The notes under the pieces were generated by a model that was given only the letters and a program-made list of their open reading frames with translations, was not told the DNA's origin and ran no database searches. Of a DNA stretch of 20,775 nt, positions 1 to 9,860 are shown piece by piece; position 1 is the stretch's first letter; the number at the start of each line of letters is the position of its first letter. Source of the DNA: Gymnopilus junonius. Lineage: Eukaryota > Basidiomycota > Agaricomycetes > Agaricales > Galerinaceae. The position numbers and the translations under genes are program-made. Where the stretch lies: assembly GCA_015501075.1 (NCBI GenBank), contig JADNYJ010000557.1, positions 1 to 20,775 of the forward strand, written 5' to 3'.

Positions 1-523
1 GTTCCTGGAACACCCAGCGCGCCTGGCTGGCCTGAAGGAGGAGGGTACTGCCCAGGCGGTGGCGCATATTGCGCGTAATAGTTGTAATACGGATATTGGC
101 CTGGTGCAGGAGGTGGGGCGTAATATTGGCTTGGAGGCGGAGGGGAGTAATACCCTTCTTGAGCTTGAAGACCTATTGGTGGAGCGTAGCCTGCTGGAGG
201 TGCATATGCATAGTATGGCTGTTGACCCTGAGAGAAAACGTAAAATGAGTTGTGGAGTTGAATGTCAGGAAAAATATGGCTTACAGGGGGGGCTGCGGGC
301 TGTGGAGGATAAGAAGAGGAGATGTCAGTTGTTGGATATACTACGTAATGTGATATAATGGATAATGACTTACTTGAGATGCTCCTGGAGGAGGCTAATT
401 AGATTCTCAGTTAGAATATAAGACTGATAAACAATTATCGATAAGGCTCACATAAGCAGCGGGTGCCTGAGCACCTCTGTCGCCTTGCGCGCTCTGATCT
501 GAAGGAGGTGGTGCAGAAGACAT
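1..523 (-). CDS. Pro/Tyr-rich protein, N-terminal part, with two micro-exons (runs off left edge)
   Basis: I do not recognise the family. On the minus strand an ATG at 523-521 opens exon 1 (523..452, 24 codons, begins MSSAPPPSDQ). Introns 451..395, 373..300 and 284..228 all have GT-AG ends and separate exon 2 (394..374, 21 nt, PPPGASQ), exon 3 (299..285, 15 nt, PAAPP) and exon 4 (227..1, open at the edge). Every junction is phase 0, so the joined frame stays open. Exon 4 encodes a low-complexity stretch of short Pro/Tyr/Gln/Gly blocks such as YYAPPPAPGQYP, the composition of disordered, possibly phase-separating or membrane-adaptor proteins. Intron 3 is 57 nt with no in-frame stop, so its retention would add 19 residues instead of truncating. 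Introns 1 and 2 contain stops. A TATA-like box lies 90 nt upstream. The C-terminus is outside the window, so function cannot be assigned. Confidence 0.72.
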
Positions 524-612
524 GGGAGTTGAAAGACAAGGAAGCAACCAAGTGGATGGATGGGATGTTTTGAGATTGTCGATCAAACCAAAACCAAAAT
601 TCAAGACAGCTC

Positions 613-618
613 TTTATA
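613..618 (-). promoter_or_regulatory. TATA-like box of the Pro/Tyr-rich gene
   Basis: TATAAA reads on the minus strand at 618..613, about 90 nt upstream of the ATG at 523. This is a reasonable distance for a fungal core promoter with a short 5' leader. It is assigned on position and motif only. Confidence 0.4.
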
Positions 619-1023
619 GGACTGTGGCGGTACATGGACCGGAACCCTTTCATTGTTCAAATTCTTAATCGATGCATTGCGATGTGGGCCTGTCTTGTCA
701 AGTCACTTGCTTGTGGCGTTGCTATTCTGGTCCCTTGGCAGTGGGCCCACTGGCATTCCCTGCCAGGTTCATGAGGTGAACTCTCAGCGAATAATAGACG
801 AAATGCGGTGTATTTCTTTGTTGGAATTCCATTTCTGAGCAGAAGAATGACTGCAAGGGCCAAGTTTCTCCTATCACAGAGCGGTGCCAACGAGGCAGTG
901 CTAGTGGTAAGTACTAGTGACTCGATTATGTAATATAATCCCTTCATGACGCTTCTAATGGTTGGGAGTAAAATGTTAGTAGAATACGACAATGACATGC
1001 AGAATTTTGACGTACATGTCAGC

Positions 1024-1038
1024 CGCGTCGCGACGCGT
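1024..1038. promoter_or_regulatory. MCB-like palindrome (ACGCGT) cluster
   Basis: Positions 1024-1037 form a perfect 14-nt palindrome, CGCGTCGCGACGCG, overlapping ACGCGT at 1033-1038. A further CGCGTCA follows at about 1043. ACGCGT is the MluI cell-cycle box bound by MBF-type factors (Mbp1/Swi6 in yeasts) at G1/S genes. CACGTG E-boxes occur nearby at 1102-1107 and 1467-1472. The cluster sits about 500 bp upstream of the minus-strand Pro/Tyr-rich gene and about 200 bp upstream of a possible plus-strand first exon at 1239, so either could be its target. Confidence 0.4.
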
Positions 1039-1238
1039 ACTGCGCGTCAATAAAAAACATTCAAAATGCGGCTTGCCCGACGTCCTTCACCATCGCGGCA
1101 TCACGTGGAAACTCGGACACCCCCGTTTGCCGAAGACCGCTGAACAGTGAGCAGTGAGCACACAGCTCTCGGCGATCCACAGCCTCAAACCCTACATTTT
1201 CTGCTGGTGAAGCTTATACAGGCGTCGACAGTCTTGCT

Positions 1239-1360
1239 ATGAAAGCCACATCGCTATGGGCTTCTGGAATTCAGGTAAGAATGTGTATCTGCTTCTGGTT
1301 GGTTCGGACGAAGTTGAAGCAGTTCAGGAATCACTTCTATCAAGGAAATTAGATGAATGA
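1239..1360 (+). other. Possible tiny two-exon reading frame or orphan first exon
   Basis: ATG at 1239 gives 12 codons (MKATSLWASGIQ) ending in a consensus donor CAG|gtaaga at 1275. A 53-nt interval ends in ttcag at 1327, followed by 10 more codons and TGA at 1358-1360. The splice signals are good and the phase is 0, but the product would be only 22 residues and no further exon is visible before the degenerate sequence begins. It may be the surviving 5' end of a gene whose remainder was lost, or chance. From 524 to 1238 I see only promoter-like DNA, and from 1361 to about 2100 AT-rich sequence without a supportable gene. Confidence 0.2.
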
Positions 1361-2099
1361 AGCTTGAAAAAAGTCAATTTACTTCACTCTTACCTTCGAG
1401 CCTGCAGCCTAACTTTCTCCAAGGAAATCAGCATTATAAGTGTCCTACGTCTCCCCCACTATCACGCACGTGACGTGCTGGCAATCACCGGCAGTCTGCA
1501 TATGGTAGATTCACAGCCACAACAGTGATCCGCAAAGAATGAGAGCAACTTGGCATGGTCTTTTGCAAGTCTTTCGCGAAAAACACATGTTAGCAATTTT
1601 TTTAAATTAGTGAAATTTAATCAATGTAGAATTTAAAAAATGAACCTGACCTAGTCAATCAACCCTAGTTTGATTCCTAAGAGATTAGCCTAACTTCAAG
1701 AACATGCTGCCATGGCAGGGAGAGAATAATTATATATTATTGAGCAGCAAGTGGTGCATACAGCATCAAACACTGTTCTGCATGACATGCTCTGCATAGT
1801 ATCATTGTAGCTACTAGACTTACCTGGGTTGTTAGGGGCTAGTGCTAAGGTGACTACTTAGGTACTACTTAGAAGTGCAAATGACTTAGATTAGGATGCT
1901 GTTTAGAGCGTCCTTATATACCTACAGGACATGCAGTGACTAACTATGTATGAGTAATGCATAAGGCAATTACTCAGCTAATTACTATGTAATTACTAAT
2001 ATTTACTCATAGGATGAGTAAGCATCAGGAAAAAGAGGTTTGGCCCTAGAGAAACCTAGGTGTCCCTAGGCGTCTTTAAAGACTATAAAGACATGAAAG

Positions 2100-2750
2100 A
2101 CCCAAAGATCCCCAGGTAATCTTCAAAGCAAGGTGACTTGGGAACTTTGCTTTACAATAGCCTGGGGGAAACCTCAAAGATATTTATAACATAAACAAAA
2201 TAACTTGAAAGACAAGCTAAAGCAGTCCCAAGTAAAGCCAGAGCATCCCAGAGTATTATCCAAAGCACCCTAGGTGGGTTACAAATGGAGTCAGAGTATT
2301 GATAGGTTATTTTGAAAGCTTGCCTGATGTATCCCTGAAGTGTCTCAAAGCACTCTGGAGGCCTTTCCAAAGCCATATCAAGGTGCCTCAAGTTGTCTTT
2401 AGAAGGCTTTGAAAGTATGGTCAGAGTGTCTTGAGGCACTCTAAAGACAATCCAAGCTTGATCCAAGCCACCTTAAGAATGTCTCAATACATCTTCAGAA
2501 TTTCAATAGCATGATTTGAAAGTACCCCCAAAGCAATTTAGAAGCAACCCAAAGCCATCTTAAGCTGTCACAACTCTTCTTCAAAATAGCCACAACATGC
2601 TTTGGAAGTATTGTCAGAGAGTATGTAAAGAGCCTTGGGAGCCCTATTAACATGCTTTTGGATCATCCAGAAAGATCTGTAGAGTAACTTCAGAGCAACT
2701 CCAGAGTATCACCAGAGTCTTTGAAAAGATCATAGGAGCGGCTTCAATGT
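2100..2750. repeat. Degenerate low-complexity repeat-like tract
   Basis: This stretch is built from loosely recurring words such as CAAAGCA/CAAAGCC, TCTCAAAG, CCAGAG and GTCAGAG, with AAAG-containing starts at for example 2124, 2218, 2233, 2261, 2314, 2346, 2368 and 2411. Spacing is irregular and no exact unit is visible. It looks like a strongly diverged minisatellite or repeated fragment. It has no long reading frame with coding character. The boundaries are approximate. Confidence 0.35.
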
Positions 2751-2951
2751 ATAGAGAAAATGATCTGGGAGAATCGTAGATGTCTTCACAGGGAACCTGG
2801 GTTGCATTAAAAAGCATGGTATTATTATTGGGAGAGCAGATAAATGATGCAGGTGGTTTCAATGACAGGGAGGGACTACATGTAGAAACTGGCATTGAAT
2901 AAAACTAGTCAAGATGCAGATGCGAACAGCTCCTCAGTAGCACTTCTTTTG

Positions 2952-4922
2952 TCAATCAGCGGTAACATCTGCAGGTGCTGCTGCTTCTTCCGCTGGTGTT
3001 TCATCTCCTGCTTTTGCCAATTCAGCTTCTTTAGCCTCCCAGTCTTCACCTAGCTGATTGAGTGCTGCAAAATCAAGGCTTGCTAAATCCTTTCCTTGAT
3101 CAGCATCATCAAAGAAATCAGATTGGCTTGAGCTACAGAAAAAGCATTAGATCAGAGTACTATATAGAAATAGAAGTCATACAGAAGACGGTCACAAAGA
3201 TCATTCATAAAAAATTTGGCAAAGCTAGGGGCATTCTTGACGAGCGTCTTCCAGTTACCCAAATGATGAGCATAGCTATAACCAATGTTAATGGATGGCT
3301 CCTAAGTAGTAGAAATAGAACATTTGCTTAGCTGTGTCCTCCAGAAAGTTGTTTATTCATTTGTTTACCATTGCTCCATTCTTTCAAAGAGTGCTCGATC
3401 TAAACAGGACTGCTGAGATCATTCAAGAGAGAAAAAAATAACATACGACAGTGATGGCAAGAAGAACCATAGAAAGAGGAACCTCCCTGTCTTCAGCGAT
3501 CTTGGTAGTGGTCTCAACATCTGCATTGGACCTTGAAGATGAGGAAAACCATTGGCTCTCGACAACCTCAAGAATGAGATCACTGCCAAATGGTTTCTTC
3601 TTGTTATAGGTGCACTTCTACAAATTAAAATAGTCAGTATATTATCAAAAGAAAGTTGTTATTCATACCACTATGTCTACTTCCCCATACATAAATCGTG
3701 ACTCGGTCAACAGCCATTGCACGTCATCCCTGACCTTATCTTGTATCCCGTTGAGACCAAAAAAGCCACGAACTCTTTCACAAGCTTTACTTATGACATT
3801 GCTGAGTAGCTGTGACCTTCCATACATTGTCTAGAATAGATCAAGTTAGCCACTATTAATTGATTGATGTGTGAGCTTATGAATGTAATTAACTTCTTCT
3901 TCGTATTGTAATCCTTGGATGCATGACTAAGAGCATCTTTGAAGCTGGGATCATTGCTGATCTTCGATGCCTCCTTGACTGTATTCCAAGCAAAATCAAT
4001 TCGAGCCACTCGGCTATGAGGAAGAAACGGTCCATGCGGGTTGTAAATCGAGGTCATCCTAACATGAGACTTCGATGAAATGGCGAGATGGCGAGTTTTT
4101 GGAGTAAAGTCACCTTCAGTCACCTTTGAGCTATTGGAAGACTTGGTCGCCCCACTGTGACTGGCAGGAGTAGATGAACGAGATCGCTGAGAGAAGGGAG
4201 TAGTAGATCTCGAATCATCAGCTTCAAACATCATCTAAAATAGTATAAGTTAGAATAGCATCTCAAGAAAAAGTCAAAGACAAACTCCATTATCCTCGAA
4301 GCCAGTGTTGGCCATATCACCGTCCTCAAAATCATATTCTACATCAACATCAGGTCACCTTGGTCGCTTTGGAGATCATCAGTGCCTCCATCCTGGCTTC
4401 CAGTCTCGTCATTGTCTGCATCATTTCTATTTGTTGTACTCGAATGGATTGGGCATAGGCCACCAGCCATTTCAAGTTCCTCAGGATCAAGGGTAATGGT
4501 TTGAGTCCTCATCCTCTTGGCGGGAGGGCCAGAAGTGTCAGCGTCATCATCATCACCTTCTTGCTCCATAAGGGCTCGATTTCGACCTCGGATTGCTAAA
4601 AAAAAACCACCTATTGATCAGAAATGTTGGATCAAACGTAGAAATCACATGCCTTCAGTTTCGGCAGCTTGAGCAGCTTTCTTCTGTCGGTCAAGTTGTA
4701 CTTGCATAGCCTTGTAAATGGCTAGGTTCTCCTCATTGATTTCAACATCGCCAGAGGAGGTGCCAGCTATTTTTTTCTTCTGCCTAAGGGCCTTGGCCTT
4801 CTGCACTGAATTCCCTCCAGTGTTTTTCTGCTTTTGGTTGACAGGTCGGAGGTTTTATGAGGTGCCGACGTCGAAGTGTTGGAGGCTGAAGTAGCAGCAG
4901 TGGCAGCTCGTCGAGTTTGCAT
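2952..4922 (-). pseudogene. DUF6532-family protein, decayed multi-exon gene
   Basis: The C-terminal half matches my memory of the basidiomycete family DUF6532: a YGRSQLL segment, then FGSDLILEVVESQWF, then IEHSLKEWSNGK, followed by a YAHHLGNWKTL-like helix and an acidic tail. No biochemical function is established for it. Exons read 4922..4653, 4595..4286, 4234..about 3877, 3830..3669, 3617..3447, 3399..3332, 3275..3183 and 3132..2952 (stop TGA 2954-2952). The first intron appears to use a GC-AG donor (gcatgt at 4652). The N-terminus is Ser/Thr/Ala-rich (MQTRRAATAATSAS), followed by Lys/Gln-rich and acidic regions. Damage includes a frame change near 4860 after SAPHKT, another near 4355 in the acidic region, and two donors altered from an expected gtaagc: ataagc (about 3877) and ctaagc (3331). 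The last gives an in-frame TAA if unspliced. The gene lies 157 bp downstream of the TET/JBP-like gene on the same strand. Family call fairly sure; pseudogene status likely. Confidence 0.75.
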
Positions 4923-5079
4923 GGTGGAGTTAGATTTGAAGGAGGTGAGAGGCTATGAATTATAGAACAGCAAAGAGGAAGCAGTAAGCAAGTATCGTCG
5001 AAGAAGGTGGTTCGAAAGTGAAAGGCCATGGGAATTAAAAAATGGTCTTATATGGAAATGCGCTTGGTTTCCCACATAT
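4923..5079. other. Short intergenic spacer between TET/JBP-like and DUF6532 genes
   Basis: 157 bp separate the TAA of the upstream dioxygenase gene (5082-5080) from the ATG of the DUF6532 gene (4922), both on the minus strand. The spacing is tight for two separate fungal genes and leaves little room for a 3' UTR plus promoter. I see no clear TATA box in it. Confidence 0.5.
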
Positions 5080-8000
5080 TTAACTGATTATGTAAGAATA
5101 TTTTACTAAAATATCCAAATGCCATTGTCGCTCTACATATGTTTTTCTATGCATATAGATATTATTCTGCCAGTTATTACGATTTTTAACCCAGTTGTCG
5201 CCTGAGCTATCAGAATGGAGAACAAGGGAAGCTCGTTCACCTTTAAAGTCCATATTAAAATGGCTGATCTTTGCAGATGAAAAAACAACCATGTCTCCAC
5301 AAAGTAGTTGGAGTCAGATACCTGGTTCCAGAAAACATATATCGCCTCCTTGACAGGTATCGCCTGAGATTGCCATGACAATACAGAGTTTCTTGTCATT
5401 TACATCTCGATGAATCCTTGTAGAAACATTGAAGTTGATAATGAAACCACTGAATGGGTAGGCCGGTGAGAACCCATCACCTGGTAGAATATCTGCATAT
5501 TGTCCAATAATTTTGTAGTCATCAGGTAAAAGTTCCTTGAGCTATACAAAACTTTTAATGAAGAGATATTAATGAGTTGAAAGACTTATAACTTACGGTC
5601 TCACTAATCCAATCAAAAACATCTTGAAAACATTCAGAGAGAAGTTGGTACTCTTTCATGTGTTGCTGAAACTCCTTAGACATGCGTGGAGTAAAGGTTG
5701 AGGTGTTAGGTCTTCGAAGACCCTCCTTCCTCAGAGTTGCAGGCTCTGCATCAGATGGAGCATCTTTTCCCTATTGAATAAATGGTTATAAACATCGCAG
5801 ATACAAAGTGAAAAAGAAAGCAGCCTTACACTTGTCGAATATCGATTCCACCAGCAATAATGTAGTGCAAGAAACTCAAAGTGCCTTTTCTTTGCTGCTG
5901 AATCAGTCCAGGCCATATTATCTGGACAAGCGCATTCAGAGAAGCAAAGAGGTGGTCCTTCAAGTGTTGAGGCAGATCTGGAATGGCCAACAATACCAGG
6001 TCATCACCAACATCATTAATTCATAGATGCTTTCTGAAAAGAAAGACTGAGAATTGAAAGCTTAAAATGAGAAATAAGAATTGGACATACCCATCCAGAT
6101 TGTCATGCGTTATATTTGTATAACGACCCTTAGTCTTCTTCCCAAGTTTAACTGCTTTTGAAGCTGTGAATTGATTTAAGGTTAGTATTCAGAGGATCAA
6201 CAAAGTAAGACAGACATTTATTGTAATTTCTTCCAGTGATTTGCAAAGGGTTGCTTTTTCGGCAGATGCTCGCTCTTTGACAGTAAATTGATGATGGTCT
6301 TTTGTTGTATATTCTACCTGAATGTTATGTTGTAGTTCTGGATCTAGTTGGTTTTGATAATATACAGCTCAGCCTTGGAGAGTGACTTCTGGGTATTGAT
6401 ATTGAGGTCTTCTTCATCTGAGTCATCTCCAAGGCTGCTGAGCAGTGAAGGAACATTAAATGCTTCTGAGAGATTAATACGTCCAGGGTACTGAGTAGAC
6501 GATGGCATCGAGGATAAAACCGAATGGTTTATGAGGTGATAAGGGGTGATAAGACCATGTAGTGGGTTGTAGCAGGTTCTCCAGGTTTGTATGCATCGAT
6601 TTTTAATGAACGCGCTATAGAAATTCAATGAAAAAAAATTGAACATTATGAAAAATGCCATGTACTTATAAGTTATAGAGTCAAAGAACTCATCAGATCT
6701 CTCTAAAGCACCAGCTTCTATTTCTGGAATAACTCCTTTGCTTATGAGAAGCTCCAGGCTAAACAGAGTTGACAATGTGATATGAAATTTCCCCCTTAAA
6801 ATTGAAATAACAGGAATAATATCCTGGATCACCAGTTTACCAAGAGAGTTGTCTGGAGGATTGTTAGTTGCCATGTTTATACATTAGATAACACTTGAAT
6901 CCTACCAGGATTAGGACAGCGTAATAAATAGTTAATTCTTAGAACTATATCATGCATTAATCCTCGCATATCTGAACGTAAGCCTGTGGCAGCTACAATG
7001 GCTAAAAGAAAGATCAATCCTAAGAAACAAATTTGTTAATGATGAGTTCAGACAGAAATGCTTAAATAAACAAACCTCCTGCTGCCAAGAGGCAGAATTT
7101 GGCAGCATCTGAAACATATGTTGCAAGTGTTCTGGGAGTTTTCTGGGTTTTGATGGACTTGAGGACTGTCATTTTAGTTAGTTTGCATTGTTTACATTCA
7201 CTAAACAATAGGTTAATTTTGATTGAGCAATACAGGGAAAAAAAATAGAGCATACCTGATGACCTTACAACGGAGTTGAATTGCATTGATCATAAAAATG
7301 AAATGAGTCAAAGCTATATTTTCATCGGCCACTGCACATCTATCTGCCAAATTTTCGAGGCTATTGTCAAACAAGGCTGATCCAATACTTCATTTCCACT
7401 GAATAGTGCTGGTGGAGCTTGGCTCAAGAAACTCGAATAACTTCACAATCACGTTGTCTTGGTTTGACGGATTGAAGAGTAGCTCCCGACAAGAAAGAGC
7501 GAGCCTTATAACAAAGTGATAGCCTAGTTGTGAGATAATTTGAATTTCTGGCTCTGGAGGCAAGTGTAATGGTCCTTCTTGGTGAACACCTCCAATTTGC
7601 AGTTGTTGCCCACTCTCGGATTCATATATATGTTCAGGTGGATTGAATGTTTCTTCACCCAAATCTCCGTCATTGACCTCTGCACATGGGTGAGGGTCGA
7701 CAATCCATGGTGCAGCTGCTGGAGCAACAGCTCCCCGAGTCTTACATTTTTTTTTCGACTTTTCAGCATTTTGAACACCACGCCCGTGCCTGCACCCACA
7801 CCCACGTCCATGTCCACGCCCTTGTCCGCACCCTCGACCCTGCTCCTCCTGCTCCTCCTGCCCTGCTCCTGCTCCTGCTCCTGCTCCTGCCTCCTCCTCC
7901 TGCTCCTGCATCTCCTCCTCCTGGCTATCAATGTGCTGGGGAACAATTGCGTTACTGTTCCTAGGATGCAGAGTACAAGATTCGTTGCCTCTCTCATCTT

Positions 8001-8204
8001 CGTGGTTGCCCACCACATCAGTTCCGCAATGCTGTGTCCATCCTTGGGGGGATGTTCACCTTCCCCTTCCTCATCCGTGATGGCACCTTGTCGATCTACA
8101 CTGCCACAAGGACCTTCAAGCGTACCATCCAGTCCCTGACTAGTTTCGGCCGCCAGTAGTTGTCCGAAATTTAAACGTTTCTGGGATTTTGAGTCAGGCT
8201 TGCA
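5080..8204 (-). pseudogene. TET/JBP-type 2-oxoglutarate/Fe(II) dioxygenase gene with three in-frame TGA codons
   Basis: Likely a 2OG-Fe(II) dioxygenase of the fungal TET/JBP class, which oxidise 5-methylcytosine or thymine in DNA. The catalytic core is in the last exon: FSGFIINFNVSTRIHRDVND holds the HxD iron ligands (H-R-D), GGDICFLEPGI follows, then SHFN supplies the distal His and KGERASLVLHSD the 2OG-binding Arg. Exons: 8204?..8060, 7997..7256, 7200..7076, 7019..6906, 6852..6666, 6614..6366, 6313..6216, 6163..6091, 6033..5832, 5770..5597 and 5541..5080; ten introns of 52-62 nt join in phase. The N-terminal region has a basic SKSQKR patch, an acidic/Gly-Ala tract and RG/CG-rich repeats. 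A hydrophobic stretch (FCLLAAGGLIFLLAIVA) lies in the middle; I do not recognise that region. Three stops interrupt the otherwise continuous frame: TGA at 7392-7390, 6023-6021 and 5316-5314, the last inside the catalytic domain. The start codon is unresolved: an in-frame ATG at 8216 is followed by TAG at 8207, so an upstream exon is possible. Dioxygenase fold sure; DNA substrate inferred from the family. Confidence 0.8.
7845..7920. repeat. TGCTCC/CTCCTC hexanucleotide tract inside the dioxygenase exon
   Basis: Plus-strand CTGCTC-type repeats, including four near-perfect TGCTCC units around 7865-7890, encode on the minus strand an E/Q-rich run followed by (Ala-Gly)n and a second Q/E run. The adjoining 7780-7845 region encodes Gly/Arg/Cys/His-rich repeats (GRGCGQGRGHGRG). 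It is a coding microsatellite likely to vary in length between strains. Confidence 0.7.
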
Positions 8205-8216
8205 CTAGAAGACCAT

Positions 8217-9860
8217 GCTCGCCAACCAAGAATAGATTGGGGAAGGGAAGGGCTTAAATTGGAGGTCAAAGATACAGGCCTCGAGGAGTGGATAGGAAAA
8301 AAAGCGGGCCCATGTGAGGTGAAAGACGGGAGTTATAGACAGCATGGGAGACTCGAGCGTTCGAGAACCTCGAACTGGCATTTTTGGAGCTAACCAGTTG
8401 CGTCCGGTCAACGGAGAGGGTTGAGAATTGCCAAAAACCTTTGAAAGAGCGAAGTTAATTCTAGTTTGTAAGATATTCAACCAACCCACAAAATTCCCAT
8501 CATTCTCTGGAGTTGGGTAGCTAGAAGTACGTTGATAAGTTTAGGTAGTTTGTAGGTATGAAAAACGAAATAGATCGCTTTTATTGAACCCAACAAATAT
8601 CCCTTGACTTTTGTAAGTTCTGGGGAGTGTAAGTATCAATGTCTTTTAATTAAGTTCGCTTTTATGGGGTTTTACAATGGGTTGTAGGGGTTCTTTGGAT
8701 AATGGATCGCTTTTAATTGACTTCTGGCTTGGAAACTTTCTCTAAACTTGACTGATCTCTTCTTGAGATAAACTAGGCTCTGGCTATGCTTTTGAACTAA
8801 AAGACTTCGTACTTTTGTAGCTGAGTGACGCTCTGTCTACTCCCAACTACTCAACTAGGTCCTGACTTGAATAATAAGCCTTTGCTTAATCTATCTCTTA
8901 TTTGAGCTCAATTCTAAGTTTGTCTGAAGCTTATCTCGCTTTTATATCAATCAATTGTCTTTCTATTATCTAGTTTAGAAGCCAGATGCTCGATTGTATT
9001 GCTACGACTCGAGGGGTGCTGTCTGCTTGCTTTTCTACACTAATTCTACTGGGTTTTTATACTATTTTACTGGGCATCTTACTAAGCTAATTTGATAAGC
9101 GCTGTGTAATTAATTATCTCGTCATTAGTCCGATTCGGAGTGAGGGGAATTATGCCATTGGTTGGGCATATTCATCAAGCGCCGAATATTTATCTCATTG
9201 CCATATAAGGCATTTTATCGGATTAATATTCCTGCTGTTGCGATCGTGCAACGGCCGGTTCATTATAGCGTCTTTAATATTTGTCTACCTCACAGAGGAT
9301 TTTGTCTACGTCCTCAGGGGCTTGCTAATGTGTCTAGGATAGGTGTATATTTATTAGTTCTATGAGGGAACGCGAGGGGATGAGCGTCCTTGCGTTGCAT
9401 CTTCATATTACCAAAAATAGCACCCGCTCCGACGTCGATCATCGTGGATTATTCCTTTTCCGGTTACATTCCTCCGGATGATAAAAATAGATTACACCGG
9501 CTTCGGGGTAATTGACTTGTTTGGGCTGTCGCTCCGCATGTCTATATCGGGTCAAAGGTCGTTCCCATTGTCTGTGCGTGTTTCCGCGCTCCCTTGGTAG
9601 TTATTTTAAATAAACTCGAGGCCCCTACTAGTGTGTAAGGACTGTAGTAATTCGCTTGTGTATCTTATAATAAATGATTAATGATTACTAGGTGATCATA
9701 ATCATTATATCTTTTGATATTAAGCTTTTAATGTTTAAATGTGGTTTTCTCGAGTATATTCGGGATGTTTAAGCTCGGGAAGGCTATCAACAACCTATAT
9801 TAATTTATAGAGATGGTCGAAAATAATGGGGATGGCCTGTTTTCACACATAACCGTGTAA
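8217..9860. other. AT-rich region without a supportable gene
   Basis: After the 5' end of the dioxygenase gene (promoter expected about 8220-8500) I see no reading frame with splice signals and coding character. The word TCGCTTTTA occurs four times (8575, 8656, 8706, 8936), each followed by T or A. An inverted repeat AATGATTA/TAATCATT (9680-9687 and 9699-9706, 11-nt spacer) lies further right. The overall impression is old, decayed transposon or LTR sequence, but I could not find LTR ends or target duplications. Confidence 0.4.
8575..8945 (+). repeat. Four dispersed copies of TCGCTTTTA
   Basis: Identical 9-mers start at 8575, 8656, 8706 and 8936. The flanks differ apart from A/T richness, so this is not a tandem array. 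It could be a transposase or transcription-factor binding cluster, or the remains of a subterminal repeat region of a DNA transposon. Confidence 0.35.

Noticed and set aside
653..998. Short open frames on both strands between 650 and 1000
   Set aside because: They have no splice continuation or recognisable composition, and they lie in the presumed promoter of the Pro/Tyr-rich gene.
6216..6400. Apparent frameshift between the SKAEL segment and the following exon of the dioxygenase
   Set aside because: A 52-nt GT-AG intron (6365..6314) and the next intron (6215..6164) restore the phase, so no frameshift is needed.
7998..8059. Apparent frameshift near the start of the dioxygenase gene
   Set aside because: A 62-nt GT-AG intron (8059..7998) joins the two frames exactly.
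7579..8139. Plus-strand open frame rich in Leu/Pro/Cys (186 codons)
   Set aside because: It is antisense to the dioxygenase N-terminal exon and is kept open by the repeat tract. The minus-strand frame has coherent splicing and composition.
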